Made by a program: the position numbers and the translations under genes. From NCBI RefSeq assembly GCF_004358345.1, contig NZ_CP037952.1, positions 682,001 to 746,000 of the forward strand: a stretch of 64,000 nt of DNA, written 5' to 3'. Position 1 is the stretch's first letter. Every line of letters starts with the position of its first letter. The DNA comes from Parashewanella spongiae. Its GTDB lineage: Bacteria; Pseudomonadota; Gammaproteobacteria; Enterobacterales; Shewanellaceae. Shown here piece by piece: positions 26,633-36,385 of the stretch. The notes under the pieces are model-generated. The model had not been told where the DNA came from, did not search any database, and worked only from the letters and a program-made list of their open reading frames with translations.

Positions 26633-27670
26633 ATGACCACACCCATAAAAGGCCACTGGCAAAAACCGCTTGTTGAAAAAATGAAGCCTAGTGAACTACA
26701 AAATATTGTGGATCACACAAAGATACTTGAAGGTGAACGTTTTAGAGTGACGTTTACCATGCGCCATCCAACCACAGGAAAATTAAAAAATAAAACGTTT
26801 CTAGTTAGCCACGATGGAGCAAACTTTAAAGTTAAATATGCAACGCCTTGGCAAAAACTCATGGCAAAATTCCACGGCGCTAGTCAGGTAGCTAAAGAGC
26901 TAAGCGAAAAACTTAATAGCCATAATCCGTTGGTTGTTAAAGAAAATGAAATTGAAAAGGTGGGCAAACATCGAACTCACCATCGTAATGTTATGGATTT
27001 TAATGCCATCCCTGAAAGTATTACAGGTAGTAAACCTTTAATCATTTTCGATGTTGATGAAGTGATATTAGCCGCTAAGATAAAATTTGATGATGTGAGC
27101 GGTAAGCATGTCTCCGACAACTCTAAAGTTGATGCAATCGGTGGTCCGTCAGAGTTTAAAGCGGTTATTACAAAAATTACTGAAAAAGCACAAGGTGCCA
27201 AAATTTTATTATTGACAAACGGACGAGGAACACGCTTTAAACTACAACAAGCGGGTATTGAATTAGGAAGAGATATTACTATCGATGAAATTCCTCCTAA
27301 ACCTTATGGCCTGAATAGCAAGCAGTATACAAGATGGAGGGAGCTGCAGAGTGAAAAAGGAGGGAGGTTAAAACGATTCCTTGATTTTCAAAAAACTCAA
27401 GGCAAAGAATATGACGAAGTCCATTTTATTGATGACAATACTGTTAACCTAGATAGTCTTACTGAAGAAACCAACAAAAGGGGATTACGTTGCCACACCT
27501 ATGATTTTATTGGTGCCATTAAAGAAAGCAATTTTAAGTGGGCAATACAAAATCCTAAAAACCTAAATTCCCAAGGAAAAGTAAATTGGCCTAAGTTCTA
27601 CCATAAAAAACCAGAAGAAATAACACGGCGCGCAAACTTTAATTCCTTAAAATCAAAATTTCAGAAATGA
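26633..27670 (+). CDS. HAD-superfamily protein, DUF2608-like
   Basis: 345 residues from the ATG at 26633 (a TTG at 26621 would add four). HAD motifs: motif I IIFDVDEVIL (nucleophile Asp140 and Asp142), motif II ILLLTNGRG, a candidate Lys in EKGGRLKRFL (motif III), and motif IV EVHFIDDNTVN (Asp267-Asp268). This arrangement resembles DUF2608 proteins known from Legionella and relatives; the substrate is unknown. The N-terminal 120 residues are basic and unrelated to anything I know, and there is no Sec signal. It stands alone between purC and a MITE1 copy. An effector role is possible but unproven. Confidence 0.75.
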   Translation: MTTPIKGHWQKPLVEKMKPSELQNIVDHTKILEGERFRVTFTMRHPTTGKLKNKTFLVSHDGANFKVKYATPWQKLMAKFHGASQVAKELSEKLNSHNPLVVKENEIEKVGKHRTHHRNVMDFNAIPESITGSKPLIIFDVDEVILAAKIKFDDVSGKHVSDNSKVDAIGGPSEFKAVITKITEKAQGAKILLLTNGRGTRFKLQQAGIELGRDITIDEIPPKPYGLNSKQYTRWRELQSEKGGRLKRFLDFQKTQGKEYDEVHFIDDNTVNLDSLTEETNKRGLRCHTYDFIGAIKESNFKWAIQNPKNLNSQGKVNWPKFYHKKPEEITRRANFNSLKSKFQK

Positions 27671-27683
27671 ACTAAGCAAATAA

Positions 27684-28013
27684 TATCAATTACAGTAATT
27701 AAATGCTCAACTCAGAGCTATGTATGCGTACAAAGTACAAACGAAATTGGTGAAAACATAGTTATCTACGTTGAGATAATTTTGTGAAGTACTCTTTATA
27801 AACACAAAGTGTGTGCATACAAGCTCCCGAAGGGCAAGGCTAAAGGTTTCCATTACTGCGTTGCACGTTCTTGAATTATCCCGACAAAAGCACGAAGTGC
27901 GTTGAACGCCAGCTTTGTATGGCGGTTGTAGGGAATATAGTACTTCGAACATGCGCCTTGTACTGAAAACCTTTATCTCTTGCTGAGTGAGAGATTAATT
28001 ACTGTAATTGGTA
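27684..28013 (+). repeat. MITE1 copy C (330 bp, lacks the 32-nt module)
   Basis: Same ends and order as the copy at 5589-5935. At 27773-27774 the sequence GTTAT|CTACGTTGAGA runs together where copies A and D carry 32 extra bases, so this is a module-free version. It starts 13 bp after the HAD-like gene. Confidence 0.9.
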
Positions 28014-28091
28014 TTAGTTATTTATGTGGTTGAGCATAATCAGAGGCATTAATAATATTAATTAATACCTCTGAAAAAGGGAAGGTAATGG

Positions 28092-29894
28092 TTATTTCAG
28101 CAATAAATCTAAATGTGATGCAAACTCTTCGGGCCCCATGAAACCAGCGACACGATACTCATCTCTAAGTTGTCCCTGTCCGTCGAAAAACATCAAGGTT
28201 GGTAAACCCAGTACATCATAGTTTTCCATGATTTCGATGTCGTCGTCATCGTTACCAGTAACATCGGCTTGAAGTAATACGATTTGATTCATACGTTTTG
28301 CAACTTCAGGATCTTTAAAGGTAATGTTTTCGAATTCTTTACAGGCCACGCACCAGTCAGCATATAAATCAAACATCACGACTTTTTCTTGAGCACTTGC
28401 TTTAGCTATTTCAGATTTGAGATCAGCAAGGGTTTTAACACGTATAAAGCCATGGTTTTCTTGCTCGCCCACAACGGCATGTTCAGTAGTGGCAAGGTTA
28501 AAACCTAGGTGATTCATTACCGCTTGGAAACCATAAGAGAAACTGCCCATTAGTGTAAGGATCAGGATGACTGAGCGGGTAGTTTGCTTCCAGTTAAACT
28601 GCGATGCTTTATTCTGATGCATCAAGTAACCTGTTAGGGTGACTCCCCACACTGACCACAGCACATCGGAAACGACACCAGGCCAAATACGGCCGACCAT
28701 CATGATAGAGACAGCAATCAATAGGAAACCAAAAATGGTTTTGACGATTTCCATCCATCCTCCAGCTCGAGGTAATAACTTACCGCCCGATGTACCCATG
28801 ATTAACAAAGGTAAACCCATTCCCATGCTTAATACGTATAACGCAATGAAACCGAGGAAAACATTACCTGTTTGTGCGATATAAATGAGGACTCCAGAAA
28901 GTGGAGCTGATGTACAAGGTGAAGCAACGAGACCCGAAATTGCGCCCATAGCAAATACGCCAATGAGGTTGCCGCCTTTTTGGTTGTTTGACGCATTATT
29001 CATCTTCTCTTGCCATTTTGAAGGCAATTTGAGGTCGTACAATCCAAACATTGACAAACTTAACACGATGAACAGCGTTGCCAGTACAAGTAATACCGCT
29101 GGGTGTTGTAGTGCCGCCTGATATTTTAGTCCAGCAGAGGCAACAATTAGACCCAATAATGAATATGTGATCGCCATACCTTGGACGTAAGCCATCGATA
29201 AGGCGAAACCTTTTTTCATCGAGAGTTTTTGACCTTGGCCAACAATAATGCCGGATAAAATGGGATACATTGGAAATACGCAAGGCGTTAGAGCCAGACC
29301 AACACCCAGACCAAAAAAGATCAGCAAGGTTAAAAATAGATTATCTGTGCTGAGCATTTTGTTCAAAGAATCTTGTTGAGTGATTGGCTCAGAAACACTT
29401 TGTTGTGTCGGCGTTCCCGTATTAGTCGTGCCGGGATTGTCAGTAACTTCGGAAAGCTGCACAGTACGCTTGGTAGGAGGATAGCAGAGCTTTCCTTCAG
29501 CACAACCCATAAAGGTGACTGTAATAGAACCGTCTTTAATGGCATTTTTTAACGCAACAGGGATTTCGACAAAATTAATGTAGACTTCTTGTTCACCAAA
29601 ATATTCGTCAGTGTGAATTTTACCTTCGGGTAGTTCGATATCTCCTAAAGTCGCATTTTGGCTTTCAAATTTAAGTTTACTCTTATACATGTAGTAGCCA
29701 TCAGCCACCACCCAGCTTAACTTAACAATATTACCTTGCTGCTTTGCTTCAAAATCAAATGCTTTTTCTACTGGTAGTAATTCGGGCTCAGAGTTAAAAA
29801 AGCTCCCCCCTCCGTTATCAAAAATGCCTTCACTGTGAGCTATTGGCACACATACCAAAAAGCTAATAAAAAGGAGATTAAGTAATTTTTTCAT
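28092..29894 (-). CDS. dsbD: Thiol:disulfide interchange protein DsbD
   Basis: DsbD passes electrons from cytoplasmic thioredoxin to periplasmic DsbC/DsbG and CcmG. 600 residues: signal peptide (about 1-21, ending AHSEG), N-terminal immunoglobulin-like DsbD-alpha domain with its Cys pair (FMGCAEGKLCYPP), a central eight-helix domain with GLALTPCVFPMYPILSG and GLVASPCTSAP (the membrane Cys pair), and a C-terminal thioredoxin-like domain with YADWCVACKEFE (WCVAC active site). All six redox cysteines are present. A single gene, divergent from the repeat region upstream. Confidence 0.96.
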   Translation of the reverse strand: MKKLLNLLFISFLVCVPIAHSEGIFDNGGGSFFNSEPELLPVEKAFDFEAKQQGNIVKLSWVVADGYYMYKSKLKFESQNATLGDIELPEGKIHTDEYFGEQEVYINFVEIPVALKNAIKDGSITVTFMGCAEGKLCYPPTKRTVQLSEVTDNPGTTNTGTPTQQSVSEPITQQDSLNKMLSTDNLFLTLLIFFGLGVGLALTPCVFPMYPILSGIIVGQGQKLSMKKGFALSMAYVQGMAITYSLLGLIVASAGLKYQAALQHPAVLLVLATLFIVLSLSMFGLYDLKLPSKWQEKMNNASNNQKGGNLIGVFAMGAISGLVASPCTSAPLSGVLIYIAQTGNVFLGFIALYVLSMGMGLPLLIMGTSGGKLLPRAGGWMEIVKTIFGFLLIAVSIMMVGRIWPGVVSDVLWSVWGVTLTGYLMHQNKASQFNWKQTTRSVILILTLMGSFSYGFQAVMNHLGFNLATTEHAVVGEQENHGFIRVKTLADLKSEIAKASAQEKVVMFDLYADWCVACKEFENITFKDPEVAKRMNQIVLLQADVTGNDDDDIEIMENYDVLGLPTLMFFDGQGQLRDEYRVAGFMGPEEFASHLDLLLK

Positions 29895-29996
29895 GGGATA
29901 TCGTTGTTTTCATCCAGTCGAAATACAAAAATGGTAGCGTCGCATATTTGAAAAAAATGTGCAGTAACGCTTACGTACAATCTAGCTCTTGTTTAA

Positions 29997-30259
29997 CCTA
30001 AATAAATCGGTTGAACGCACAATTTAACTTTAATCTATTGAAGTTAAATACAAAGTTAAACAACCCGAATTCACCCATCAGGTGAATGCTGAACATTCAT
30101 ATACTTACCAAAATCACCGATAGCTGCGTTATAAATTTTGCAAGTAGAAACGAAGTAACGATAGTTTTGTATGTCGGTAACCACTACTTGCTGCTATTCA
30201 TGCCTTTCTATCAGTAATTTTTTCTGCGTATATGAATGCTCCCAACCGATTTATTTAGG
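29997..30259 (+). repeat. MITE2-related element (263 bp) carrying a 32-nt module
   Basis: Ends CCTAAATAAATCGGTTG and its exact complement, alignable with MITE2 ends (CCTAAAAACATCAGTTG). Flanked by TTTAA on both sides (29992-29996 and 30260-30264). The interior shares GCTGCGTTATAAATTTTGC and CTACTTGCTGC with MITE2, but between them it has the 32-nt module in reverse (30148-30179), which both 233-bp copies lack. Fills most of the 560-bp gap before fxsA. Confidence 0.88.
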
Positions 30260-30456
30260 TTTAACCAAAAATCTCAAGCTGTTTATAGTAAATATTCAAA
30301 TGAAGATTACTATGTTAATTATAATTATGCTTGATTTGCATTAAGTCTCAATTAACTTTAACTCACTATTTTATTGAGTAGTTTGTGCCTAGACTTGAAA
30401 TTAGACCGTTTTACCCCAATAAACTATTCATAGACTCTAAAATATTTGGTGTATTC

Positions 30457-30975
30457 ATGTTACCTGTGCTGCTTTTATTATTTATTCTTATCCCAGTATT
30501 GGAATTATCTTTGATGATCCATGTCGGCGGTGTAATAGGTACATGGAATACTGTTGGTTTAGTCATATTTACCGCTGTAGTTGGCGGTTCATTAGTACGT
30601 AGTCAAGGTCTTGAAACCTTGCACAATGTACGTGCGAAATTGGCTAATGGTGAAACTCCTGGTAAAGAAATAGTCGAAGGGATGATGCTGGCCATCGCTG
30701 GGGTATTTCTAGTGTTACCTGGGTTTATTACTGATTTTATTGGTTTATTATTTTTGACACCCATTACTCGTGCGCCTATTGCGGCTTTCATGTTTAAAAG
30801 AATGCGAGTAAACATGGTGAACCAAGGTCAATTTAATCAATCGGGTCACAATCCATTTTCTTCAAATGGTTCAGGCCCGAATGACCATAATACCTTTGAA
30901 GGTGATTTTGAGCGTAAGTCAGAAGAAGTAAAGCCAGAACATAGAATTGATGATAAGGATAATTCAGAACGTTAG
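30457..30975 (+). CDS. fxsA: FxsA family membrane protein
   Basis: 172 residues from ATG 30457, where the family begins (LPVLLLLFILIPVLELSLMI). A GTG at 30385 extends the frame by 24 atypical residues. Two to three hydrophobic segments, the conserved GxxxGSxLVRSQGL turn (GGSLVRSQGL) and GVFLVLPGFITDFIGLL are FxsA hallmarks. In E. coli the protein affects exclusion of phage T7 by F; its normal function is unknown. The stop TAG is made from the TTA target duplication and first G of the adjoining 180-bp repeat, so the hydrophilic tail may have been altered by the insertion. Confidence 0.9.
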   Translation: MLPVLLLLFILIPVLELSLMIHVGGVIGTWNTVGLVIFTAVVGGSLVRSQGLETLHNVRAKLANGETPGKEIVEGMMLAIAGVFLVLPGFITDFIGLLFLTPITRAPIAAFMFKRMRVNMVNQGQFNQSGHNPFSSNGSGPNDHNTFEGDFERKSEEVKPEHRIDDKDNSER

Positions 30976-31154
30976 GAAAGTTGCGGAAGAAAGCATATCG
31001 ATGAGTTCGTGTCACTCCAGCGCAGGCTGGAAACGAAGTTACGATAGTTTTGTATGTCGGTAGTTTAGGGCTTTTGCTTTTTTCTATAAAAGTCACTGGA
31101 TACCAGCCTTCGCTGGTATGACAAAGACTGGTACCTTCTAAATCGCTAGATCCC
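30975..31154 (+). repeat. MITE3 copy 1 (180 bp)
   Basis: Starts GGAAAGTTGCGG and ends GCTAGATCCC, flanked by TTA on both sides (30972-30974, 31155-31157). An inverted copy of exactly the same length lies at 52748-52927. It contains two CCAGC-type hairpins and a 32-nt module in reverse at 31031-31062. Non-coding. Confidence 0.88.
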
Positions 31155-31175
31155 TTAGCATTACTTGTATGCTGA

Positions 31176-31208
31176 AAATTGAGATCAGAATAAGTCTGAT
31201 CTCAATAG
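31176..31208 (-). terminator. Terminator downstream of ubiK
   Basis: An 11-bp stem ATTGAGATCAG with its complement around a 7-base loop, starting 3 bp past the ubiK stop; on the minus strand it is followed by a short T-run. Confidence 0.65.
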
Positions 31209-31210
31209 TT

Positions 31211-31468
31211 TTACTTTACTTGGTCGTTAAACTGACGTTCAAGCTCTGCAACTTGAGATTGTAATAACTCTAACTTTTCTCTCGTTTTTAACAACACATG
31301 TTGTTGTACTTCAAATTCTTCTCGAGAAACAAAATCTAGCTTCATCAACTGATTTTGTAATACTTGTTTGCTTTTTTCTTCAAACTCTCCAGCAAACTGT
31401 TTTAGCCCTGCTGGCATGTTATCTGTCAGTTGCTTAGCAATTTCTTCAATCTTTTTAGGTTTCAACAT
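31211..31468 (-). CDS. ubiK: Ubiquinone biosynthesis accessory factor UbiK
   Basis: 85 residues, the normal size for the BMFP/YqiC family. It starts MLKPKKIEEIAKQLTDNMP and has the C-terminal coiled coil FVSREEFEVQQHVLLKTREK followed by LELLQSQVAELE. UbiK assists the late aerobic steps of ubiquinone synthesis with UbiJ and binds membranes as a trimer. Single gene with its own terminator. Confidence 0.93.
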   Translation of the reverse strand: MLKPKKIEEIAKQLTDNMPAGLKQFAGEFEEKSKQVLQNQLMKLDFVSREEFEVQQHVLLKTREKLELLQSQVAELERQFNDQVK

Positions 31469-31566
31469 AGTCTATTCAATTATTGGAGATGTTAATTAAG
31501 ATGATACCGCAGCATCATGTAAAAGTCTTTCTACGTAATGCTGCGTTGAGGATTAGCTGATTACCA

Positions 31567-34500
31567 TTAACCTTCGTCAAATACAGGCAATGCTTCATGT
31601 TTTTCTGCGATATAAGAATAAATCACAGGTAACACAAATAAGGTGAATATGGTGCCAATCCCAAGTCCGGAGACAATCACTAACCCAATATTAAAACGAG
31701 CGGCAGCACCTGCACCGCCAGCCATGAGCAAAGGTATCAAACCTGCTATCATCGCTGCTGTCGTCATTAAAATTGGCCTAAGGCGAATAGAAGCGGCATA
31801 TTTTATTGCCTCAATCCTATCAAACCCTCTATGTAGTTGTTCTTCTTTAGCGACTTCACACATCAATATACCGTGTTTAGTGATTAAGCCGACCAAAGTA
31901 ATGAGTCCCACTTGGGTATAGATGTTCATCGACGATAACCCAAAGATATGCGTCCAACCTAACGCAATTAAGGCACCACTGATAGCTAAAGGTACGGAGA
32001 TTAGGATGACAAATGGGTCTCGAATGCTCTCGAATTGACTGGCGAGCACTAAAAAGATGATCAACAAAGCTAATACAAAAGTGGTGTACAAGGCGCTGCC
32101 TTCAGTGACATATTGGCGTGATTCACCCAAAAAGCTATAGCGATAACCTCTGGGCAATTCATTGTCGCCGATGTTTTGTAAGAAACTAATGGCATCACCG
32201 ATTGCCACACCAGGTTTGGCGACACCACCAACAGTTAGAGAATTCATCTGGTTAAAATGAGGCAAAGAGCGAGGTTCGGTGATCATTTCAATCTCAATTA
32301 GGCTAGATAAAGGAATCGAACGACCATCGGCTGCTGTTACGTAATAATGAGACAAGGACTCTGGGCTGGAGCGTAATATTCGCTCTACCTGAGGGATCAC
32401 TTCATAAGCGCGTCCATCAAGATTAATGCGATTAATGTAGCCCGCGCTCATCATGGTGGATAATGTTTGCCCTATATCTTGCATGGTGATGCCATAGGCA
32501 CCAGCTAAGTCACGCTTAATATGAATTTTCATGGTTCCAGAATCAAACTTTAAGTTAATTTGTGAGTAGATGAAAAAGGGACTTCTTTGTACTTTTTCAA
32601 GTACATTGCTGCCAATTTGGAATAAACTCTCGAAGGAATTGGAAGTCGTTATTACAAATTGAATGGGTAGTCCACCAGATGAACCAGGTAATTCTGGCAA
32701 TTGGAAGGTGGTAATGGCCATGCCTGGAATATTTTTTACATCCGCTGAAAATGCTTTCTGCATTTCAGCCTGACTTTTTGTGCGTTGACTCCACGGCACC
32801 AAAGGTGCAATTCCAAAAGCTTGATTTGAATTGGGGATGCCAACCAATGCCAAGGTTGCTGCGGTTTCTGGTTTGGCTTCGATAATATCCGTCACTTCAG
32901 TCATGTTAGCTTGAATATAATCTAAGTTTGCTGTTGACGGAGCGGTGCCGAGCATCATGACTACGCCTTTGTCTTCTTTGGGAGCTAGTTCGCTCGGAAT
33001 AAAGTTGAACATGATGGGTAATGAAATCATTACTATGATGGCAAAAGCGACTATTACTGGGCGTTTATTCATCACGGCTTCGAGCATCTTGTCATAGCGA
33101 TTGGTCAAACAACCCAACACATGCTCGACACTAGATTCAAACCGATTAGGTGCAATATGTGGTTTCAAAATCTTGCCACACATCATTGGTGACAGAGTTA
33201 ATGCAACGATACCTGAAATAACTACCGCACCAGCGAGAGTCAAGGCAAACTCTTTAAATAGTGCACCAGTAATGCCTGACATCAATGCTATCGGAGCATA
33301 AACTGCACCTAGTGTAATCGTCATAGAAATAACGGGGACTGCAATTTCACGAGTACCAATGATGGCGGCACGAAATGGCGACTCACCTAATTTTATGTGA
33401 CGGTCGACATTTTCAACAACAACAATAGCGTCATCAACCACCAAGCCAATAGCCAACACCATCGAAAGTAAAGTCATTAAGTTTATGGTGAATCCGAAAG
33501 TTTGCATGATCAACGCCACACCAATGAGTGATAACGGGATCGTTACAATAGGAATGAATACGGCGCGCAATGAACCTAAAAACAAGGTGATGACTATGAT
33601 AACGATAATCGCTGCTTCACCTATGGTTTTAATTACTTCGTGGATGGACTCATTAATGGATTGCGATGCATCATACAAAATATTTGTGTTAATGGATGGT
33701 GGTAGGTTTCGCTCAATTTCAGGAAGCAAATCTCTAACGCCAGCAGCAACAGTTAATGGATTGGCCGTCGGAGTGACATCAATTCCGATAACGACAGCCT
33801 CTTTACCATCGGCAAGTGCTCGATATACATCGCGACTTTTTTCAAGGCTCACATCGGCTATATCGCCCAAGCGGATCACAAAGCCATCTTTGCTTTTTAT
33901 GACTAAACGTTTCAGCTCATCAATATCAGTAACTTGTGTGTCAGCGGTGCCATTGAAAAGGGTATAAAAGCTGTTAGTTTGCCCTACAGCAGACTGAAAG
34001 TTATTAGCTTGAAGTACTTGGTTGACTTGGGCCGTACTTAAATTAAATGCGCCCATTCGAGCAGGATCAAGCCATATACGCATCGCGTATTGGATACCTC
34101 CAAATAAGCTGACTTTAGCTACCCCGTTGACAGTGAACATTTGTGGTTTTACAACACGTTCTAGATAGTCGGTTAACTGACTGGAGTTCAAACTCGCGCT
34201 GGAAAATGCAATATATAAAACAGATGTCTCCGACCCTGTTGAGACTTCCACATTCGGATCTTGAGCTTCTTTAGGTAATATGGATCTAACTGAATTGACT
34301 TTAGCGAGTACGTTAGCCAACGCAGCGTTGGGATCGGTATTCAGTTTCATATTAACAGTAATTGTAGAGCTTCCTAAAAAGCTTTCTGAAGTCATAAAAT
34401 CAATGTTGTCAGCTTGAGCTAGAGCTTGTTCAAGTGGTTGAGTAATAAACCCTTGTATCAAGTTAGCATCGGCACCGTAATAGCTGGTCGTGACTGTCAC

Positions 34501-34632
34501 AACGGTATTCGTCATTTCAGGGTATTCACGCACCTGCATTCCCTTCAATGCATTCAAACCAAGCATGAAAATTAATAAACTTATAGAGACCGCGAGAACA
34601 GGTCGGCGAATAAAGATATCGGTAAAACGCAT
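31567..34632 (-). CDS. RND multidrug efflux transporter, permease subunit
   Basis: 1021 residues, HAE-1 family. It exports hydrophobic or amphipathic compounds across both membranes, driven by protons, together with the adaptor encoded upstream. Seen: the N-terminal FIRRPVLAVSISLLIFMLG, proton-relay motif GLVVDDAIVVVENVDRHI with Asp-Asp in helix 4, two large periplasmic loops, and FVLPVIYSYI at the end. It is third in the tetR-adaptor-permease cluster, 14 bp after the adaptor. No outer-membrane factor gene follows, so a TolC-type protein encoded elsewhere must complete the pump. Confidence 0.95.
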   Translation of the reverse strand: MRFTDIFIRRPVLAVSISLLIFMLGLNALKGMQVREYPEMTNTVVTVTTSYYGADANLIQGFITQPLEQALAQADNIDFMTSESFLGSSTITVNMKLNTDPNAALANVLAKVNSVRSILPKEAQDPNVEVSTGSETSVLYIAFSSASLNSSQLTDYLERVVKPQMFTVNGVAKVSLFGGIQYAMRIWLDPARMGAFNLSTAQVNQVLQANNFQSAVGQTNSFYTLFNGTADTQVTDIDELKRLVIKSKDGFVIRLGDIADVSLEKSRDVYRALADGKEAVVIGIDVTPTANPLTVAAGVRDLLPEIERNLPPSINTNILYDASQSINESIHEVIKTIGEAAIIVIIVITLFLGSLRAVFIPIVTIPLSLIGVALIMQTFGFTINLMTLLSMVLAIGLVVDDAIVVVENVDRHIKLGESPFRAAIIGTREIAVPVISMTITLGAVYAPIALMSGITGALFKEFALTLAGAVVISGIVALTLSPMMCGKILKPHIAPNRFESSVEHVLGCLTNRYDKMLEAVMNKRPVIVAFAIIVMISLPIMFNFIPSELAPKEDKGVVMMLGTAPSTANLDYIQANMTEVTDIIEAKPETAATLALVGIPNSNQAFGIAPLVPWSQRTKSQAEMQKAFSADVKNIPGMAITTFQLPELPGSSGGLPIQFVITTSNSFESLFQIGSNVLEKVQRSPFFIYSQINLKFDSGTMKIHIKRDLAGAYGITMQDIGQTLSTMMSAGYINRINLDGRAYEVIPQVERILRSSPESLSHYYVTAADGRSIPLSSLIEIEMITEPRSLPHFNQMNSLTVGGVAKPGVAIGDAISFLQNIGDNELPRGYRYSFLGESRQYVTEGSALYTTFVLALLIIFLVLASQFESIRDPFVILISVPLAISGALIALGWTHIFGLSSMNIYTQVGLITLVGLITKHGILMCEVAKEEQLHRGFDRIEAIKYAASIRLRPILMTTAAMIAGLIPLLMAGGAGAAARFNIGLVIVSGLGIGTIFTLFVLPVIYSYIAEKHEALPVFDEG

Positions 34633-34646
34633 GACTTGGCTCCTAT

Positions 34647-35765
34647 TTACAGCTTAGGTAAAGTGGCAGGGGGAGTTATGGTTTTATCGTCAACAATTTT
34701 AACTTTGCTGTGATTGCTGAGCCTGATTTGTCCTGTGGTAACAATACGGTCGCCTTTTTTAACTCCGCCACTTATTAGCACTTGACTGCCTTTACGCGCC
34801 AAAACATTCACATTATTTTGTTTGACTCGGTGAATGGTTTTACCGTTTTCTTGCGTGGCGGCAACAAAATAAACCGTATTGCCATATAGCGAAAAATTAA
34901 TGGCGGTTTGAGGTAATACCATTTGATTTGTGAGCATGGGTAATTGCACATTAACCTTAGAGAACATGCCGCTTCGTAGCATAGCTTGATGATTGGGAAT
35001 TTCAGCTTGCACTTGAATTAAGCCACTTTGATAAAATACAGCGGGTTCGATGGCGGAAATTTTTCCGGAAAACGGTTTTTCAGGGTAAGCGTCAACAAAT
35101 ACAGAGATGTCTTGGCCAAGAGCAATTTTAGGCAATTGTGTTTGAGTTACGGTAAAACGTATCTTCATGGTTGTGATGTTCTCAAGGCGCACAATTTCAG
35201 TACCTGCTTGAAGAAACTGTCCTAAATGAATATCACTGATCCCAATCAAGCCAGAAAATGGCGCTCGTATAATTTTACGTTCAATTGTAGCCTTTAACGA
35301 AGTGATATCGGCTTTCAGTGCGAGGTATTTGGCTTCAGCATTATCGAGATCTTGCTTTGATACTGACTTTTGGCGATAGAGCTTTAATAGTCGCTTATAG
35401 TCGGCTTCTGCAGCAGGAAGTTGTACTTGCTTACTGGTGAGATTGGCTTTTTCAACTTGAGTGTTGAGTTGCAGTAGTATTTGACCTTTTTCTACCTTAC
35501 TGCCGTTTTCGAACTCAATGCTGGCAACGGTACCCGATAGCTCGTTGGCCAGTGTCACTCCTTGTAATGGTTCAACAAAACCAATGGCACTAATCACAGG
35601 TTGCCAGTTGGTTAATTCAATTGTCTGTGTGGTTACTGGGAACTCGGCTTCAGGTAGATTGGCAATGGCATCGGCAATTTTACCTTTCACAAAGTAATTA
35701 AAACCAATGACGCTACCAAATGCGGCAACGGCAATAATTAACATGGTCACGATCCACTTTTTCAT
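34647..35765 (-). CDS. RND efflux periplasmic adaptor (membrane fusion protein)
   Basis: 372 residues. An N-terminal membrane anchor (about 5-25), then half of the lipoyl domain (GTVASIEFENGSKVEKGQIL), a helical hairpin (about 100-165, KQVQLPAAEADYKRLLKL) and the second lipoyl half (IRAPFSGLIGISDIHLGQFL), followed by beta-barrel and membrane-proximal domains. It bridges the RND pump and an outer-membrane channel. Gene spacing of 12 bp from the regulator and 14 bp to the permease indicates one operon. Confidence 0.94.
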   Translation of the reverse strand: MKKWIVTMLIIAVAAFGSVIGFNYFVKGKIADAIANLPEAEFPVTTQTIELTNWQPVISAIGFVEPLQGVTLANELSGTVASIEFENGSKVEKGQILLQLNTQVEKANLTSKQVQLPAAEADYKRLLKLYRQKSVSKQDLDNAEAKYLALKADITSLKATIERKIIRAPFSGLIGISDIHLGQFLQAGTEIVRLENITTMKIRFTVTQTQLPKIALGQDISVFVDAYPEKPFSGKISAIEPAVFYQSGLIQVQAEIPNHQAMLRSGMFSKVNVQLPMLTNQMVLPQTAINFSLYGNTVYFVAATQENGKTIHRVKQNNVNVLARKGSQVLISGGVKKGDRIVTTGQIRLSNHSKVKIVDDKTITPPATLPKL

Positions 35766-35777
35766 TCCTGATGACTC

Positions 35778-36350
35778 CTATAAGTGATTTGAATAAGTAA
35801 TAGCATGCCAGCAGATATCACACGCTTTCTGTAACTCTTGTTGATTAAAGTGTAGATGGCCTTCAAATATTCGTCGTCCTAGTGATATGGCTGGTTCAAA
35901 AGCGATGGAAAATAAATATTCAATTTGAAGATTAAGTACAAGATGCTGTTGAATCCCTTCAGTAAACAGATCTTCTAGCGGTTTAAAGGTTTCACGTGCT
36001 ATGGCATTATGTTCAGCGGTATTCACGCCGGGCAGTAAATAAAATTGTTGATAATTGAGCTGCTGGGGCGTGCGATCACATCCTAGTCTGACAAAGTTAA
36101 ACCATATGTGTTTAAATCTTTGTTCTACGTTACCGGCTCTAGCGTCAGTGAATACAAAGGCTGCAACGGATTGAAGGATATTGACTCTTAACTCAGAAAT
36201 AAGCTGGTCTTTATCTTTGAAGTATCGATAAATGGTGCCAGCTGCAATCTTTGCATCGTCAGCGAGCTTTTGCATCGAGAGATGTTGGATTCCTTCTTGT
36301 GCAATAATTTTTTCTGCTGACCGTAAAATTTGTTCACGTTTATTCGCCAT
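35778..36350 (-). CDS. TetR/AcrR-family regulator of the efflux operon
   Basis: 190 residues. The N-terminal helix-turn-helix reads LSMQKLADDAKIAAGTIYRYF, a textbook TetR signature, after REQILRSAEKIIAQEG. The C-terminal ligand domain is divergent, as usual. As first gene of the efflux cluster it probably represses it and its own transcription; a palindrome 22-35 bp upstream is a likely operator. Confidence 0.92.
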   Translation of the reverse strand: MANKREQILRSAEKIIAQEGIQHLSMQKLADDAKIAAGTIYRYFKDKDQLISELRVNILQSVAAFVFTDARAGNVEQRFKHIWFNFVRLGCDRTPQQLNYQQFYLLPGVNTAEHNAIARETFKPLEDLFTEGIQQHLVLNLQIEYLFSIAFEPAISLGRRIFEGHLHFNQQELQKACDICWHAITYSNHL

Positions 36351-36371
36351 ATTTTAATATCATAGGTACAA

Positions 36372-36385
36372 AATGAATATTCATT
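36372..36385. promoter_or_regulatory. Putative TetR operator palindrome
   Basis: A perfect 14-bp palindrome AATGAATATTCATT, 22 bp upstream of the regulator's start codon. TetR-family operators are typically such palindromes next to the gene. Inference from position and symmetry. Confidence 0.5.

Noticed and set aside
28040..28074. Inverted repeat TCAGAGG...CCTCTGA after dsbD
   Set aside because: A hairpin is possible, but no T-run follows on the dsbD strand, so a terminator call is not supported.
30833..31096. 87-residue minus-strand ORF
   Set aside because: Overlaps fxsA antisense and the MITE3 copy.
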